64,000 nt of DNA, from positions 1 through 64,000 of the forward strand of contig NZ_CP011389.1 of NCBI RefSeq assembly GCF_001007995.1, in the 5' to 3' direction. The notes under the pieces were generated by a model, which saw only the letters and a list, made by a program, of their open reading frames with translations, was not told the DNA's origin and searched no databases. The DNA comes from Deinococcus soli (ex Cha et al. 2016). Lineage in GTDB: Bacteria > Deinococcota > Deinococci > Deinococcales > Deinococcaceae. How positions within the stretch are numbered: position 1 is the first letter of the stretch; each line of letters opens with the position of its first letter. The translations under genes were made by a program, and so were the position numbers. Of this stretch, positions 37,202 to 48,846 are shown piece after piece.

Positions 37202-38572
37202 TCAACCCACGGGGTCAACCTCCGCCTCCAGGTACCCCCGCACGATCGCCTGGGCCAGCGCGGCATGATCCCGCTCGGCCTGATCGGCGTACGCCACCGC
37301 GAAAGTCGCCACCGCCTGATCGAACGTCTCACGCCGGCCCAGGTACGCGCCCAGCGCCACGGCGTCCCCCGTGCGGGCGTGCGCGCGGGCCAGCGCCCAG
37401 CCGCACAGCTCGGCAATCTCCTCCAGGGTGCGCGGCGACACCGCCTGCAGGTCGAAGCGTCCCTTCTGGTCCCGCAACTGCCGCACGTACCCGCAGAAGC
37501 CCTCGCCCGCCGACCAGCCCAGGAACGGATCGGCTGCCGCCTGCATCAGCTGCTGCCCCCGCACGATCCGGTGCGCCGCGTTCCGCGCGACGGTCGGCCC
37601 GGCATACGGCTCGAGCACGCTCGGCCGCGCCTCCTTCACCTGCAGGAACAGCACATCGTCCCCGTCGGCGGCCAGCAGCAGCACCAGCACCCGCCGCCCG
37701 CAACTGCCCACACCCGTGACCTTCAGCGCCCAGTCAGCCAGGTGGTAGCGCGACAGCAGTTCCCGGCGGTCCGGGGCCACGCTGTCCAGATAGTTCGTCC
37801 GCACGCCCGCCAGCATGACCTCCGCCTGCGGGTCCGACGTGTGCACCAGCAGAGGCGGATCGTCCCGCAGGCGCCAGCCGCCCGGGGTCTGCACCGCCAG
37901 CTTCTTCAGGGTGTGCAGGTGCGTGCGGGTGCTGGCCTTGGCGAACATCGCCCGGCCGTGATCCCGCGCGTCGGCCGCCATGTCCGCCAGCGCCTCGGAC
38001 GCGTCGATCCGGTCGTACCAGACGTCCAGGTGATGCTGCCTCGCGTACGCGCGGACATGCAGGCGGTATGCCCGCGCCGCGCTCCGAGCGGCATACACGG
38101 CGTCCGCCTCGCTGTGCCCCGCCTCACGCCCGGCCAGCACCAGACTGGTCGCCAGTCGCCGCACATCCCACTCCCACGGCGCCCGCAGCGTCTCATCGAA
38201 ATCGTTCAGGTCGAACACCAGATTCCGCTCCCCGGTCGCGAACGCCCCGAAGTTCGCGCAGTGGGCGTCCCCGCTGGCCTGCACCCGCTCGCCCGTCACG
38301 GGCGTGCCCGCCAGATCGGCCGCCATGAGTGCCGCCGTCCCCCGGAAAAACGCGAAGGGATTGGCCACCATCCGCCCGAACCGCAGCGGCAGCAGGTGCG
38401 TCATGCAGCCGTCCGTTCCAGCGTGCAGGGCGTTCAGGACCTGCTCGGGCCGCTTGCCGGGCACCTCGAACAGCGCGTGGTCCCGCCGGGGCAGCGTGCT
38501 ACGCAGCGCGCGCCCCCGCGCTCGCCTCTCGTCCCGGCCAGGCAACGGCACCGCAGAAAATGGATCATGCAT
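37202..38572 (-). CDS. DUF2252 family protein
   Basis: The 456-residue protein has the DUF2252 signatures GDAHCANFGAF and LVFDLNDFDETLRAPWEWDVRRLATSLVLAGR, which resemble the catalytic and metal-binding part of kinase-fold phosphotransferases. It continues with a conserved YFLQVKEA-like block (LFLQVKEARPSVLEPY) and HRIVRGQQLMQAAADPFLGW. The function of the family is not established. No signal peptide is seen. The 124-base gap upstream (38573-38696) shows no gene. Confidence 0.88.
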   Translation of the reverse strand: MHDPFSAVPLPGRDERRARGRALRSTLPRRDHALFEVPGKRPEQVLNALHAGTDGCMTHLLPLRFGRMVANPFAFFRGTAALMAADLAGTPVTGERVQASGDAHCANFGAFATGERNLVFDLNDFDETLRAPWEWDVRRLATSLVLAGREAGHSEADAVYAARSAARAYRLHVRAYARQHHLDVWYDRIDASEALADMAADARDHGRAMFAKASTRTHLHTLKKLAVQTPGGWRLRDDPPLLVHTSDPQAEVMLAGVRTNYLDSVAPDRRELLSRYHLADWALKVTGVGSCGRRVLVLLLAADGDDVLFLQVKEARPSVLEPYAGPTVARNAAHRIVRGQQLMQAAADPFLGWSAGEGFCGYVRQLRDQKGRFDLQAVSPRTLEEIAELCGWALARAHARTGDAVALGAYLGRRETFDQAVATFAVAYADQAERDHAALAQAIVRGYLEAEVDPVG

Positions 38573-38696
38573 GACCGTATCGTGTCACGCCAGTTCAGGG
38601 CGAGTCGGCACACATGCCGCCCTGTACCAGTCCAGCCCGTTCTGCGTGGACCGGGAAACGACCTGACGCGGGGACCGACACCCCAGGTCGCACCGG

Positions 38697-39113
38697 TCAG
38701 TTCAGGTGCGCGCCGTCCTCCTGCGCACCCCCGTACATCTTGATCACGTCCCGCAGCAGCTGCCGCGCCAGCCGCAGCACGCTCTCGTCGGTCACGTCAT
38801 CCACCCGGAAGCCCTCGCCCAGCCCGTACTCACCCCGGAACGCGCCGTCCACGCGCCGGACCCGCACGAGCACCTCGCACAGCCCCAGCCGGTAGCGGGC
38901 CGCGTGCCAGCTGCCCAGCGGCGCGGGCCGAAGGACCTCCTGCGGGTCCGGTGCTGGGTCCATACTGACGTTGTTCAGCGGCAACCCCGGCCCGCTCGCG
39001 GCGCGCAGCGCGTGGTACAGCAGCGTCAGGAAGCCCTCGCAGGCCTGCACCTCGGCCTGCCGCGCCTGCGCGCCCCGCCGGATCACCGCCTGCAACTCGT
39101 CGAAGGAACTCAC
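38697..39113 (-). CDS. hypothetical protein, last gene of the truD operon
   Basis: The 138-residue protein is acidic, without membrane segments or cysteine motifs (SSFDELQAVIRRGAQARQ, WHAARYRLGLCEVLVRVRRV). GTG at 39113 has TACAGT exactly 7 nt upstream, so it may have its own leaderless transcript within the five-gene run. It lies 20 bases after the AlbA_2-like gene. I do not recognise the family. Confidence 0.65.
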   Translation of the reverse strand: MSSFDELQAVIRRGAQARQAEVQACEGFLTLLYHALRAASGPGLPLNNVSMDPAPDPQEVLRPAPLGSWHAARYRLGLCEVLVRVRRVDGAFRGEYGLGEGFRVDDVTDESVLRLARQLLRDVIKMYGGAQEDGAHLN

Positions 39114-39133
39114 GGGTCCGACTGTACCGTCCC

Positions 39134-40890
<1,757 letters not shown>

Positions 40891-40894
<4 letters not shown>

Positions 40895-41376
40895 AATCCG
40901 GCAGTATAGCCGCAATCCGCTGTTCCGGGTGAATCCGCCCGCCGCAGCCACAGCCGCTCGATCCGCAGCCCCTCTGAAAAGGGGGGACCGTCCAGCCAGA
41001 CCAGCGCCGCCCGGCGGCCCACGCCCCACAGGATCGCCGCCTGCCCGAACTGACGGCCCAGCCGCGCCGCCTCGCGTAGCGGCACGCCGCGCAGGATCAG
41101 CGTGTCCTCGCGCCACCCGCCGTCCCCATTGAAGCCGGACAGGGGAGACCACCCCTGCACCCGTCCCGTCAGCCGCGTCTGCGCTGTGTCGTTCTCCGCC
41201 GACCCGGCTTGCGCGCCCCCCGGGTTCCACGCGGTCACAATGCCCCAGCGTCCGCCCGGGGCACTCCAGCCCGGCAGCACACCCGGCCCGTCCACGTACA
41301 GCCACAGGCGCTCACCGGCCCGGCCATAGCTGCTGCCCAGGAACGCTGCCCCCAGGTCCGGCACACCATCCGGCAT
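40891..41376 (-). CDS. DUF3293 family protein
   Basis: The 161-residue protein shows the DUF3293 pattern ([55 protein letters not shown]). The family has no established function. It is translationally coupled to the AlbA_2-like gene and sits 12 bases after the exported-protein gene. Confidence 0.82.
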
Positions 41377-41388
41377 CCGCTCTGGCCT

Positions 41389-41757
41389 CTACCGCGTGAC
41401 GACAGCCTGCACGCTCAGGATCTGCGAGTTCTTCAGGCGGAACACCAGTCCCACCCGCTGCCCGACCTTGAACGTGCCGCCCAGGACCACCCGTGCCCGC
41501 GCGTCCGGCCCGACCGTCAGTGTGCCCGGCACCGGCAGGCTGGAGACGACCTTGCAGCGCGGCTCGCAGCGCATCAGGCGGGCGCGGCCGGCGCTGCTCC
41601 AGACACCCAGCAGTTCATCCGACCGCGACAGTTTCAGGGTGCCGGACAGCAGGACGCCCTCCCGCAGGAGTTTCAGGGTGATCGGCTGCGGCGTGCTCGC
41701 CTGCGCCACGGGGGACAGCGCCAGCAGCGCCGCGCACAGCAGAGGTTTCAGCTTCAC
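41389..41757 (-). CDS. small exported protein of unknown function
   Basis: The 122-residue protein has a signal peptide ([20 protein letters not shown]). A mostly beta-strand mature part has two close cysteines (MRCEPRCKV) that could form a disulfide. GTG at 41757 overlaps the truD stop (GTGA). I do not recognise it. Confidence 0.72.
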   Translation of the reverse strand: MKLKPLLCAALLALSPVAQASTPQPITLKLLREGVLLSGTLKLSRSDELLGVWSSAGRARLMRCEPRCKVVSSLPVPGTLTVGPDARARVVLGGTFKVGQRVGLVFRLKNSQILSVQAVVTR

Positions 41758-42833
41758 TCCAGTCCCTCCTCGCCCGGGGCGTCCGGGTCGGCACCCAGAT
41801 CAGGGGTCGCGGCGTCCACACTGGTCTTCATGACCTCGCGCAGCACACTCGTGGCGAAACTGCCCTTCGGGAGCGTGAACGACAGCGTGAAGCCGTCCTC
41901 TTCGGGCGCGACCTGCGCGTCCTGGGGGAACACCCGCGTCAGCCGGCGGTCTCCCTTGCGACTGCCGAACATCTCGGGGCTCAGGCCCAGTTCATCCAGC
42001 ACCGCGCGTTCCAGCTCACCGGCATCCAGCGTCAGCGGCTTGACCTTGCGGCCGAACAGCGTGCCGGTGGCACTCACCTCGCCCCGCTGGGCGCGCGGCG
42101 TCTCGGCGGCGGCGTCCTGCACGCTGAACACGCCGCCCGTGTCGTGCTTCTTCGCCATGTCCCCGGCCAGCAGCGCGTCGAACGCCCCCCGTTCCAGGCG
42201 GCGGCTGACAAAGGCGTTGAACACCACGCTCTGCAGGGCGCTCGTCAGGAAGCGGCGCACGCGCGGGTCCCGGACGCGCGACTCGCCGCGCACGACGCGC
42301 AGGCCCTCCTCGGCGTTGACGCCGCCCAGCCCGAAACGCTGCGGCCCGAAGTAGTTCGGCACGCCCCGCGCGACCAGCTGCGCCAGCGTCCCGGCGGCCT
42401 CGTCGGCCTGACCGGCGGCGTCCCGGACCCGCACCTGGAAGCGGTTGCCACCCAGGTGCCCCATCGCCAGCTTGTTCCCGTGCCGCTGCATGTCCAGCAC
42501 GCGCACGCCGTCCATGGTGAACGCGGACACGCGGTCCTCGTACTTGGCGGGCAGGCTGATCCACTGCGAGGTGACCGCATGCCGGTCCTTCAGGCCCGCC
42601 ACGCCCACGTCCCGGTCGCGCACGCCCAGCTGCGCGCCCAGTTCCCGCAGGACGTGCGCGGTCGTGTGGCCGGTCTTCTCCAGCTGCACGAACACGAACT
42701 CGCCATCACCACTCAGGGGGTAGGCGGGAAGTTCCTCCACGCGGAAATCCGAGGGCTCACGCCGCAGGACGCCGCCGGTACCCGGCCCGTCCGTGAGGGC
42801 ACGCAGCGCCGACCAGTCAAACACCAGACTCAC
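41754..42833 (-). CDS. truD: tRNA pseudouridine(13) synthase TruD
   Basis: The 359-residue enzyme has the TruD catalytic block [14 protein letters not shown] with its catalytic aspartate. It also has [27 protein letters not shown] and NYFGPQRFG. It converts uridine 13 in certain tRNAs to pseudouridine. GTG at 42833 is chosen because the TruD N-terminus starts immediately after; upstream residues are not family-like. It heads a five-gene minus-strand run with overlaps or short gaps. The 181-base gap above it has no gene. Confidence 0.93.
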   Translation of the reverse strand: MSLVFDWSALRALTDGPGTGGVLRREPSDFRVEELPAYPLSGDGEFVFVQLEKTGHTTAHVLRELGAQLGVRDRDVGVAGLKDRHAVTSQWISLPAKYEDRVSAFTMDGVRVLDMQRHGNKLAMGHLGGNRFQVRVRDAAGQADEAAGTLAQLVARGVPNYFGPQRFGLGGVNAEEGLRVVRGESRVRDPRVRRFLTSALQSVVFNAFVSRRLERGAFDALLAGDMAKKHDTGGVFSVQDAAAETPRAQRGEVSATGTLFGRKVKPLTLDAGELERAVLDELGLSPEMFGSRKGDRRLTRVFPQDAQVAPEEDGFTLSFTLPKGSFATSVLREVMKTSVDAATPDLGADPDAPGEEGLE

Positions 42834-43014
42834 GATCCGCCCACCATATCCCGCCCCGCCAGAATCGATGTGAAATTTCCCGCATGGGCATGAGGACGGC
42901 CTCCCGTGCGTCCGGGCACGCATCCACCTGCTGTCGCCCGTTCCGGCCAGCCGACACGCACGCGCCCACGTGAACCAGATGAAGGAACCTTCACCCGACC
43001 ACGCTGCCCGGCCG

Positions 43015-44298
43015 TCACCCCACGCTCAGGCGCAGCCACAGCGCCAGCAGCCCGGCCAGCAGCACCGGCGGGGTCAGGCGCAGCCCGGCGCGCAGGTACT
43101 CGCCCCAGCCGACCTCCAGCCCACGCCCACGCAGGACGTGCAGCCACAGCAGCGTCGCCAGACTCCCGATCGGCGTGAGCTTCGGCCCGATATCCGCGCC
43201 CATCACCGCGCCGAACACCAGCGCCTGACGCGCCGCGCCACTCACGCCGCTGCCCTGGATGCCCAGGATCGCCGTGAGCAGCGCCGGGAGGTTGTTCAGC
43301 CCCGCGCTGAGCCCCGCCACGCTGAGGCCCGACGCGAACACCGCCGCGCCCGTCCCGTGCGCCGCCCAGCTCGCCAGCCACGCCCCGTACGCGCCGGTCA
43401 CGCCCGCACCGCGCAGCCCGTACACCACCGTGTACATCGCCAGACTGAACGCCACCACGTTCCACGGCGCGGCGCGCAGCACCGCCCGCGTGCCCACGTG
43501 CGCGCTGCGCGCCGCGACCACCCACACCAGCCCCGCGCACACCGCCACGACCGCGCTGAGGGGCACGCCCGCCCCCTCGGCCAGGAAGGCACCCGCCAGC
43601 AGCAGCGGCGTGACCAGCCAGCCCGCCCGGAACACGCCCCACGACCGCACCGCCTCGGCCGGGCCAGGCAGCGCCCCCACGTCGTAGCGGCGCGGCAGGG
43701 TCCGCCCGTAGAACGCCAGCAGGGTGCCCAGGCACGCGGCGACCACGACCAGATTCACCGGGAACATCACGCCCGCGTACCCGCCGAAACTGATGCGGAA
43801 GGCGTCCGCCGCGATGATGTTCGTCAGGTTGCTGATCGTCAGCGGCAGGCTCGCGGCGTCCACCACGAAGCCCACCGCCAGCGCCAGGGTCAGCGTCGCC
43901 GCGCGGCTCACGCGCAGCGCCCGCGCCAGTTCCAGCACGATCGGCGTGAGGATCAGCACCCCACCGTCGTTCGCGAACAGCGCCGCCACCACCGCGCACA
44001 GCCCCACCAGCAGCGCCAGCAGCCGACGCCCACTCCCGCCCCCCCAGCGCGCCACGTGCAGCGCCGCCCAGCGGAAGAGCCCCGCCGCGTCCAGCAGCAG
44101 ACTCAGCACGATCAGGCCAACCAGCGTCAAGGTTGCGTTCCAGGTGGCGCCCCACAGGGTGGGCAGGTCCGACAGGTGGACCACGCCTGCCAGGAGCGCC
44201 ACCACCGCGCCCAGCGTCGCGGCGCGCGCCGCCCCCAGCCCACGCGGCTGCCAGACCACCAGCGCCACGGTTCCCAGCACGATCAGCACCGCCCACAT
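43015..44298 (-). CDS. ArsB/NhaD-type anion or sodium permease
   Basis: The 427-residue protein has about eleven membrane segments and the ion-transporter features of the ArsB group: [37 protein letters not shown] and [13 protein letters not shown]. Arsenite export is possible, but no arsenic regulator or reductase is nearby, so the substrate is open. ATG at 44298 has TAGAGT exactly 7 nt upstream, so it is probably transcribed independently of the ABC genes 41 bases before it. Confidence 0.9.
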   Translation of the reverse strand: MWAVLIVLGTVALVVWQPRGLGAARAATLGAVVALLAGVVHLSDLPTLWGATWNATLTLVGLIVLSLLLDAAGLFRWAALHVARWGGGSGRRLLALLVGLCAVVAALFANDGGVLILTPIVLELARALRVSRAATLTLALAVGFVVDAASLPLTISNLTNIIAADAFRISFGGYAGVMFPVNLVVVAACLGTLLAFYGRTLPRRYDVGALPGPAEAVRSWGVFRAGWLVTPLLLAGAFLAEGAGVPLSAVVAVCAGLVWVVAARSAHVGTRAVLRAAPWNVVAFSLAMYTVVYGLRGAGVTGAYGAWLASWAAHGTGAAVFASGLSVAGLSAGLNNLPALLTAILGIQGSGVSGAARQALVFGAVMGADIGPKLTPIGSLATLLWLHVLRGRGLEVGWGEYLRAGLRLTPPVLLAGLLALWLRLSVG

Positions 44299-44339
44299 GA
44301 CCGGCACTCTAGCCCCAGCGGCGGCCCCACATGCCCCGG

Positions 44340-45614
44340 TCAGCCGACCAGCGTCACCCAGCCCAGCGCCAGCAGGGCCAGCGGCGCCAGTCCCGCCCCC
44401 CCGAAGCCTCCCAGCAGCGCCCCCACCACGCCCGGTGCCATTGCCGCCGCGAACGGCAGCTGCCCCGCCACCGCCGGGTCCCCGACCGACTCCCCCAGCG
44501 CCGCGCGCACGCCCAGCGCCGCCCACGGCGTCAGGAGCGCCGAGAGGAGGACGGGCAACCCGCCACCCGCCAGCAGCGCCCCCAGCAGCGCCCCCAGCAG
44601 CGCGGCCCCGCCCAGCGTCAGCGCCGCCGGGAGGTGAAGTGCCAGCCGCGCCCACCGGCCCGGTCCGGGCGCGCCCGGCAGGTGGCCCGGGGCCCGCAGA
44701 CCCAGCGCGGGGACCAGCAGCAGGCCCGCACCGACCGGCTGCCCCAGCGCCATCCCTGCCCCGGCCAGCGCCGCGCCCAGCACGCCCGCCAGGAGCCGAG
44801 AACGACGGCGCGTGAGCTGCAGCGCACCCCGCCACCACAGCGCCCCGCCCGGCGACACCCGGCGCAGGGCAGACGCCCAGCGGCGCGGCGGCTGCAATCC
44901 ATCGGGGTCCACGTCCGGCACGGGCAGCCCGAACCGGCGCGCCCCGGCCCGCACCGCCTCGACCTCCAGCTGGGTGGACAGGCGGGGCGGAAGGTCGGCG
45001 GCGAGTGTCCCGACCCAGGTCACGCCCGCCACCACGGCCGCCAGCGCGGCCCCCACCGGCAGCAGCGCCGGATGCAGCAGGGCCAGCAGCGGCAGCGCGG
45101 CGAGCGCCGTGACTGGCCACCCGGTCCGCCCGGCCAGCCGCCGGACGTGCCGCGCGGCGTGCAGCATCCGCCCGCCCGCACCCAGCCACGGGAGGCTCAG
45201 CGTGAGCGGCCACAGCGCCGGGCTCCAGGTCAGCAGGGCCGCCCCCAGGGCCAGCCCGGTCAGGGCGCCGGGGAGCGCCGCGCGGACCAGTGCCGGAGCC
45301 AGCGCCCACGCCGGGCTGACCGGGCCCCGCAGCGCCGCCCACTCCAGGCCGCGCGGCCTCAGGCCGGGCCGCGACCCCGTCAGGCCCAGCAGCAGCCACC
45401 CGCACGCCAGCGCGACCGGCAGCGCCCACGGCACGCCCACCGGCGCAGCTGGCAGCATGGGCCATACGCTGAGGACCGCCACGCCCGCGCAGCCCAGCAG
45501 GAACGCCAGCATCAGCGGCACGCCCCCCAGCCGCCACGCGCCCCACGTCCACGCCAGCTCCCGCCGCGCCGACCGCCACCACCAGCCCAGCCACACGCGG
45601 TCGGCGGGGGTCAC
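44340..45614 (-). CDS. ABC-type exporter permease, poorly conserved
   Basis: The 424-residue protein is extremely Ala/Leu/Gly-rich with ten or more predicted membrane segments and a cytoplasmic loop near residues 220-250 (RRFGLPVPDVDPDGLQPPRR). It resembles the permease partner of small ABC ATPases, and its GTG overlaps the ATPase stop (GTGA). No family motif is recognisable, so the exported substrate is unknown. Confidence 0.7.
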   Translation of the reverse strand: MTPADRVWLGWWWRSARRELAWTWGAWRLGGVPLMLAFLLGCAGVAVLSVWPMLPAAPVGVPWALPVALACGWLLLGLTGSRPGLRPRGLEWAALRGPVSPAWALAPALVRAALPGALTGLALGAALLTWSPALWPLTLSLPWLGAGGRMLHAARHVRRLAGRTGWPVTALAALPLLALLHPALLPVGAALAAVVAGVTWVGTLAADLPPRLSTQLEVEAVRAGARRFGLPVPDVDPDGLQPPRRWASALRRVSPGGALWWRGALQLTRRRSRLLAGVLGAALAGAGMALGQPVGAGLLLVPALGLRAPGHLPGAPGPGRWARLALHLPAALTLGGAALLGALLGALLAGGGLPVLLSALLTPWAALGVRAALGESVGDPAVAGQLPFAAAMAPGVVGALLGGFGGAGLAPLALLALGWVTLVG

Positions 45615-46231
45615 GCGGACTCCAGCGTCACGCGGCGCACCGGCAGCCCCGCGAGTTCCTCGCCGTGCGTCGTGACGACCAGCGCGCCACCCGCCGCCGC
45701 CCGCGCCCGGATGGTGTCCAGCAGCGCCGCGCGCGAGGCGGTGTCCAGCGTCCCGAACGGTTCGTCCAGCAGCGTCAGTGCGCAGCCCAGCCCCAGCGCG
45801 CCGCTCAGCGCGACCTTCTGCCGCGTGCCGCGCGACAGCTCGGCGGGCCACGCGTCCAGCCAGCGTGCCAACCCCATCGACTCCGCCAGCGTCAGCAGCG
45901 GCGCGGCCGGGCGGGACCACAGCGCCGCGAGGAACGTCAGGCCCTCCGCGACCGTCAGGTCGTCCGGCAGGGCCGCGTCGGTCGGCGCCCACGCCGTGTC
46001 CGCCCGCGCGCCCCGCGAACCCAGCGCGCTGCCCAGCACCCGCACCTCGCCGCCCGCGCGCTCCCCGGCCAGGACGCGCAGCAGGGTCGTCTTGCCCACC
46101 CCGTTCGGGCCGCACAGGTGCAACACCTCTCCGGGCCGCAGATTCAGTTCCGGAACGTGCGCTAGGGGCCGCCCCGCGACCTCCAGCGTGAACGGCGCGG
46201 CGGCGAGGATCGGCGGAGGGGTCAGGGACAT
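45611..46231 (-). CDS. ABC transporter ATPase
   Basis: The 206-residue ATPase has Walker A CGPNGVGKTT, a signature with unusual sequence (ELSRGTRQK in place of LSGGQ), Walker B ALTLLDEPFGTLD and H-loop VVTTHGEEL. It is shorter than typical importers' ATPases, fitting the small CcmA-like exporter group. It is coupled to the permease gene downstream. ATG at 46231 has TACCTG 6 nt upstream. Confidence 0.87.
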   Translation of the reverse strand: MSLTPPPILAAAPFTLEVAGRPLAHVPELNLRPGEVLHLCGPNGVGKTTLLRVLAGERAGGEVRVLGSALGSRGARADTAWAPTDAALPDDLTVAEGLTFLAALWSRPAAPLLTLAESMGLARWLDAWPAELSRGTRQKVALSGALGLGCALTLLDEPFGTLDTASRAALLDTIRARAAAGGALVVTTHGEELAGLPVRRVTLESA

Positions 46232-46326
46232 CGCCCTCAGGTACGACTGCACTCCGCTGCTCGTTCCAGACGCCACCCCAGGAGGCGGGCCGAACCCGGT
46301 GCAGGGTGCCGTATCCTGCTCGCACC

Positions 46327-47403
46327 ATGAACCGAATCCTGACGCGGTGGCTGCCGCGCCTCCTGGCTGGCCTGATCGTCCTCGTCGCCGTCCTGGCGGG
46401 CGCCGTGTACGCCCTGACCGACCACCCGAAACCCGAACAGGCCGCCGACCTGACCTGCCCCGCCACGACCCCCACCCTGAAGGCCGGGCAGGCCGTGCGC
46501 GTCATGAACTGGAACGTGCAGTACCTCGCCGGGCGCGGGTACGTGTTCTTCTACGACACCCTGGCCGGGGACGGCCCTGACACCCGCCCCAGCCCCCAGA
46601 GCATCGCCCGGACCCTCGACGAGGTCACGCAGGCCATCCGCCAGGAGAACCCGGATCTGGTGCTGCTTCAGGAGGTGGACCGGGATAGCAGGCGCACCGA
46701 CTACGCCGATCAGCTGGCCCTGATCCAGGCGAAACTGGACGGTGCGTACCCGTGCTCGGCCGCCACGTACTACCACCGCGCGACCTTCGTGCCGCACCCG
46801 AAGATCATGGGCCGCGTGGGCCTGAGCCTCGTGACGCTCAGCCGCTACCGCATGGACAGCGCCACCCGCTACCAGCTGCCGCGCATCTGCGGCGACCCTG
46901 TGACCGTCGCGTTCAACTTCAAACGCGCCGTGCTGGGCGTGACCCTCCCCGTGCAGGGCGGCCAGCCCCTGAGTGCTTTCAACACCCACATGGACGCCTT
47001 CGCGCAGGGCTGCGACACCATGCGCAATCAGGTGGCGTTCATCGGCGACCTGCTGGGGCGCACGTCCGCCCCCTGGGTGATCGGCGGGGACTTCAACCTG
47101 CTGGGCACCCGCGCCGCGTACGACCGCCTGCGCGACCGCGAGAAGGCGTACTTCAACCCCGACACCGAACTCGCCCCACTGACCGCCAGGTACGCGTCGT
47201 TCCCCAGCCCCGCGCAGATCGACAGCGGCAGCCCCGCGTTCATCACCCACTTCCCCAACGACCCCGCCGTCGGGAAACCCGACCGGACCATCGACTACTA
47301 CTTCTACTCGGCGGGCCTGAAGCACACCGATGAGCGCGTCCGGCAGGACGACCCCAAGATCAGCGACCATTACGCGCTGCTGACCACCCTCACCCTGCCC
47401 TGA
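46327..47403 (+). CDS. membrane-anchored endonuclease/exonuclease/phosphatase-family protein
   Basis: The 358-residue protein has one N-terminal membrane helix (LLAGLIVLVAVLAGAVYAL), so the enzymatic part lies outside the cytoplasm. The EEP fold shows VMNWNVQYL, LVLLQEVDRDSRR, FNTHMDAF, VIGGDFNLLG and a final KISDHYAL, covering the catalytic asparagine, glutamate, aspartates and histidine. It may degrade extracellular nucleic acid, phosphoinositide-like or phospholipid substrates. The ATG at 46327 starts the anchor; TATCCT lies 9 nt upstream. Confidence 0.9.
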   Translation: MNRILTRWLPRLLAGLIVLVAVLAGAVYALTDHPKPEQAADLTCPATTPTLKAGQAVRVMNWNVQYLAGRGYVFFYDTLAGDGPDTRPSPQSIARTLDEVTQAIRQENPDLVLLQEVDRDSRRTDYADQLALIQAKLDGAYPCSAATYYHRATFVPHPKIMGRVGLSLVTLSRYRMDSATRYQLPRICGDPVTVAFNFKRAVLGVTLPVQGGQPLSAFNTHMDAFAQGCDTMRNQVAFIGDLLGRTSAPWVIGGDFNLLGTRAAYDRLRDREKAYFNPDTELAPLTARYASFPSPAQIDSGSPAFITHFPNDPAVGKPDRTIDYYFYSAGLKHTDERVRQDDPKISDHYALLTTLTLP

Positions 47404-47455
47404 CCGGAAGCAGACGACGCGGGCGGAGATCATGCACACCTCCGCCCATTCCGAA

Positions 47456-47875
47456 TCAGTGCTCGTCCGGCCCGATCGGCTCGATGGGGAAGATGCGCTC
47501 CGCGAAGGCGTGCAGCCCGCGCGCGCCCGCGCGACCCTGGCACGGCTCGGTCGGGGTGCACAGCGTCACGTACCGCGACCGGCGTGCCCCGATCGTCACG
47601 CGGTACATCAGCGCCTCCGAGCGGCTGCGGGTGTAGTGGCACAGGTCGCAGTGCAGCGCGTTCTTGCCCTTCTGCTCGATGGGCGTGAATTCGGCCAGCT
47701 GATCACCGTGCACCAGCGCCAGCCGCCCGTCCGCGACCGGGTACAGCCCCAGCGTGGGCGGTGAGTCCGAATCACGCGCCCCGAACAGCTCACGGTGCGT
47801 CCCGGGGAACAGTTCCCGCAGCAGATCCTGCACGCTGTGCGCCTGCTCACGGGTCTTGCGGTGCGGATCATTCAT
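47456..47875 (-). CDS. small zinc-binding protein, possibly FusB/FBP-like
   Basis: The 139-residue protein has a four-cysteine pattern, HCDLCH followed some 30 residues later by LCTPTEPC. It resembles the treble-clef zinc finger at the C-terminus of EF-G-binding (FusB/FBP) proteins, with the surrounding [13 protein letters not shown] strand. If correct it would contact the ribosome or EF-G. The N-terminal half is untyped. The identity is tentative. Confidence 0.6.
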   Translation of the reverse strand: MNDPHRKTREQAHSVQDLLRELFPGTHRELFGARDSDSPPTLGLYPVADGRLALVHGDQLAEFTPIEQKGKNALHCDLCHYTRSRSEALMYRVTIGARRSRYVTLCTPTEPCQGRAGARGLHAFAERIFPIEPIGPDEH

Positions 47876-47964
47876 CCTCCGCAGTGTAGGGGCCGCCGCC
47901 CACGCTGATGGTGGAAAGAGGCACAGCCCCGCCGCTCTCCCCGGCGTTATCCTGGGCAGCAGTG

Positions 47965-48100
47965 ATACGGATTCCGTCTGTTCCGTCGGCCACCCAGAAG
48001 GTCACCGGGTGGCCCACGCCACGCCCGGAACCCGCTTTGCTCCCACTCGCCTCCGCTCGGAATGAACGGTTCTGGCAAACCATTCAATCGGAGGCCGTAT
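47965..48100. repeat. 136-bp intergenic repeat with terminal inverted repeats (copy B)
   Basis: Ends ATACGGATTCCG (47965-47976) and CGGAGGCCGTAT (48089-48100) are imperfect inverted repeats. The left half shares CCGTCTGTTCCGTCGGCC with the copy at 17479, and both have GAACGGTTCTG near the right end. The right end contains GGAGG and the first two bases of the recO start codon. Confidence 0.75.
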
Positions 48101-48833
48101 GAGGTCCCGGACCGCCAACCGTAGTGGCATCGTCATCCGGCGGCGCGTGACGCCCGCCGGGGACATCATCGTCACGCTCCTGACCCCCCAGGGCAAACTG
48201 AAGGCCGTCGCGCGCGGCGGCGTGCGCGGGCCGCTCTCCAGCCGCCTGAACCTCTTCCATCACGTCGGCATGCAGGTGTACCAGGGGCCGCAGAACGACC
48301 TCGCCAGCGTGCAGCAGGCCGTGCTGGAAGGCGCGCTGCCCACGCTGGCGCAGCCCGAGCGGTACGCCTTCGCGCACCTGCTGGCCGAGTTCGCCGACGC
48401 GCTGTACCAGGAAGGTGAATTCAGCGAGCAGGCCTTCGAGCTGTTCGCAGGCGCGCTGCGCGGCGTCGCGCACCAGCCCGACCCGGAATGGGTGGCGCTC
48501 GTCATGAGCTACAAACTCCTCGCCCTGGCCGGGTTCATCCCGCAGACGGCCCGCTGCGCCCGCTGCGCCCAGGACCACCCCACGCACCCCGACCCGCTCG
48601 GCGGGCAGCTGCTGTGCAGAGGTTGCGCCGCGCTGCCCGCCTACCCGGACCCCAGCCTGGACTTCCTGCGCAACGTCGCCCGCCGCACCGTCCGCGCCAG
48701 CATGGACGCTCCCCTGCCCGCCGAGCAGCGCCCCGCGCTGTGGCGCGCCCTGGAACGCTTCGTGACCGTGCAGATCGGGAGCGTCCACTCCTGGCGGCAG
48801 CTTGTGCCGACGAGTACCGCGCTCAGCGCGTAG
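48099..48833 (+). CDS. recO: DNA repair protein RecO
   Basis: The 244-residue protein has an N-terminal OB-fold ([42 protein letters not shown]), a helical domain and a zinc finger C-x2-C / C-x2-C (CARCAQDHP...[10 protein letters not shown]), as in D. radiodurans RecO. RecO loads RecA on SSB-coated DNA and anneals strands with RecR in the RecFOR pathway, central in Deinococcus. Its start codon ATG (48099-48101) overlaps the terminal inverted repeat of copy B, which also provides the GGAGG site. Confidence 0.95.
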   Translation: MRSRTANRSGIVIRRRVTPAGDIIVTLLTPQGKLKAVARGGVRGPLSSRLNLFHHVGMQVYQGPQNDLASVQQAVLEGALPTLAQPERYAFAHLLAEFADALYQEGEFSEQAFELFAGALRGVAHQPDPEWVALVMSYKLLALAGFIPQTARCARCAQDHPTHPDPLGGQLLCRGCAALPAYPDPSLDFLRNVARRTVRASMDAPLPAEQRPALWRALERFVTVQIGSVHSWRQLVPTSTALSA

Positions 48834-48846
48834 GGGAGAGGACGGC

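Noticed and set aside
43015..44298. arsenic resistance island
   Set aside because: Only the permease fits; no arsR, arsC or arsA is nearby.
43015..45594. single 859-codon frame joining the ArsB-like gene to upstream sequence
   Set aside because: Family-like sequence begins only at 44298 with its own -10 box; the upstream part is a shadow of the ABC permease.
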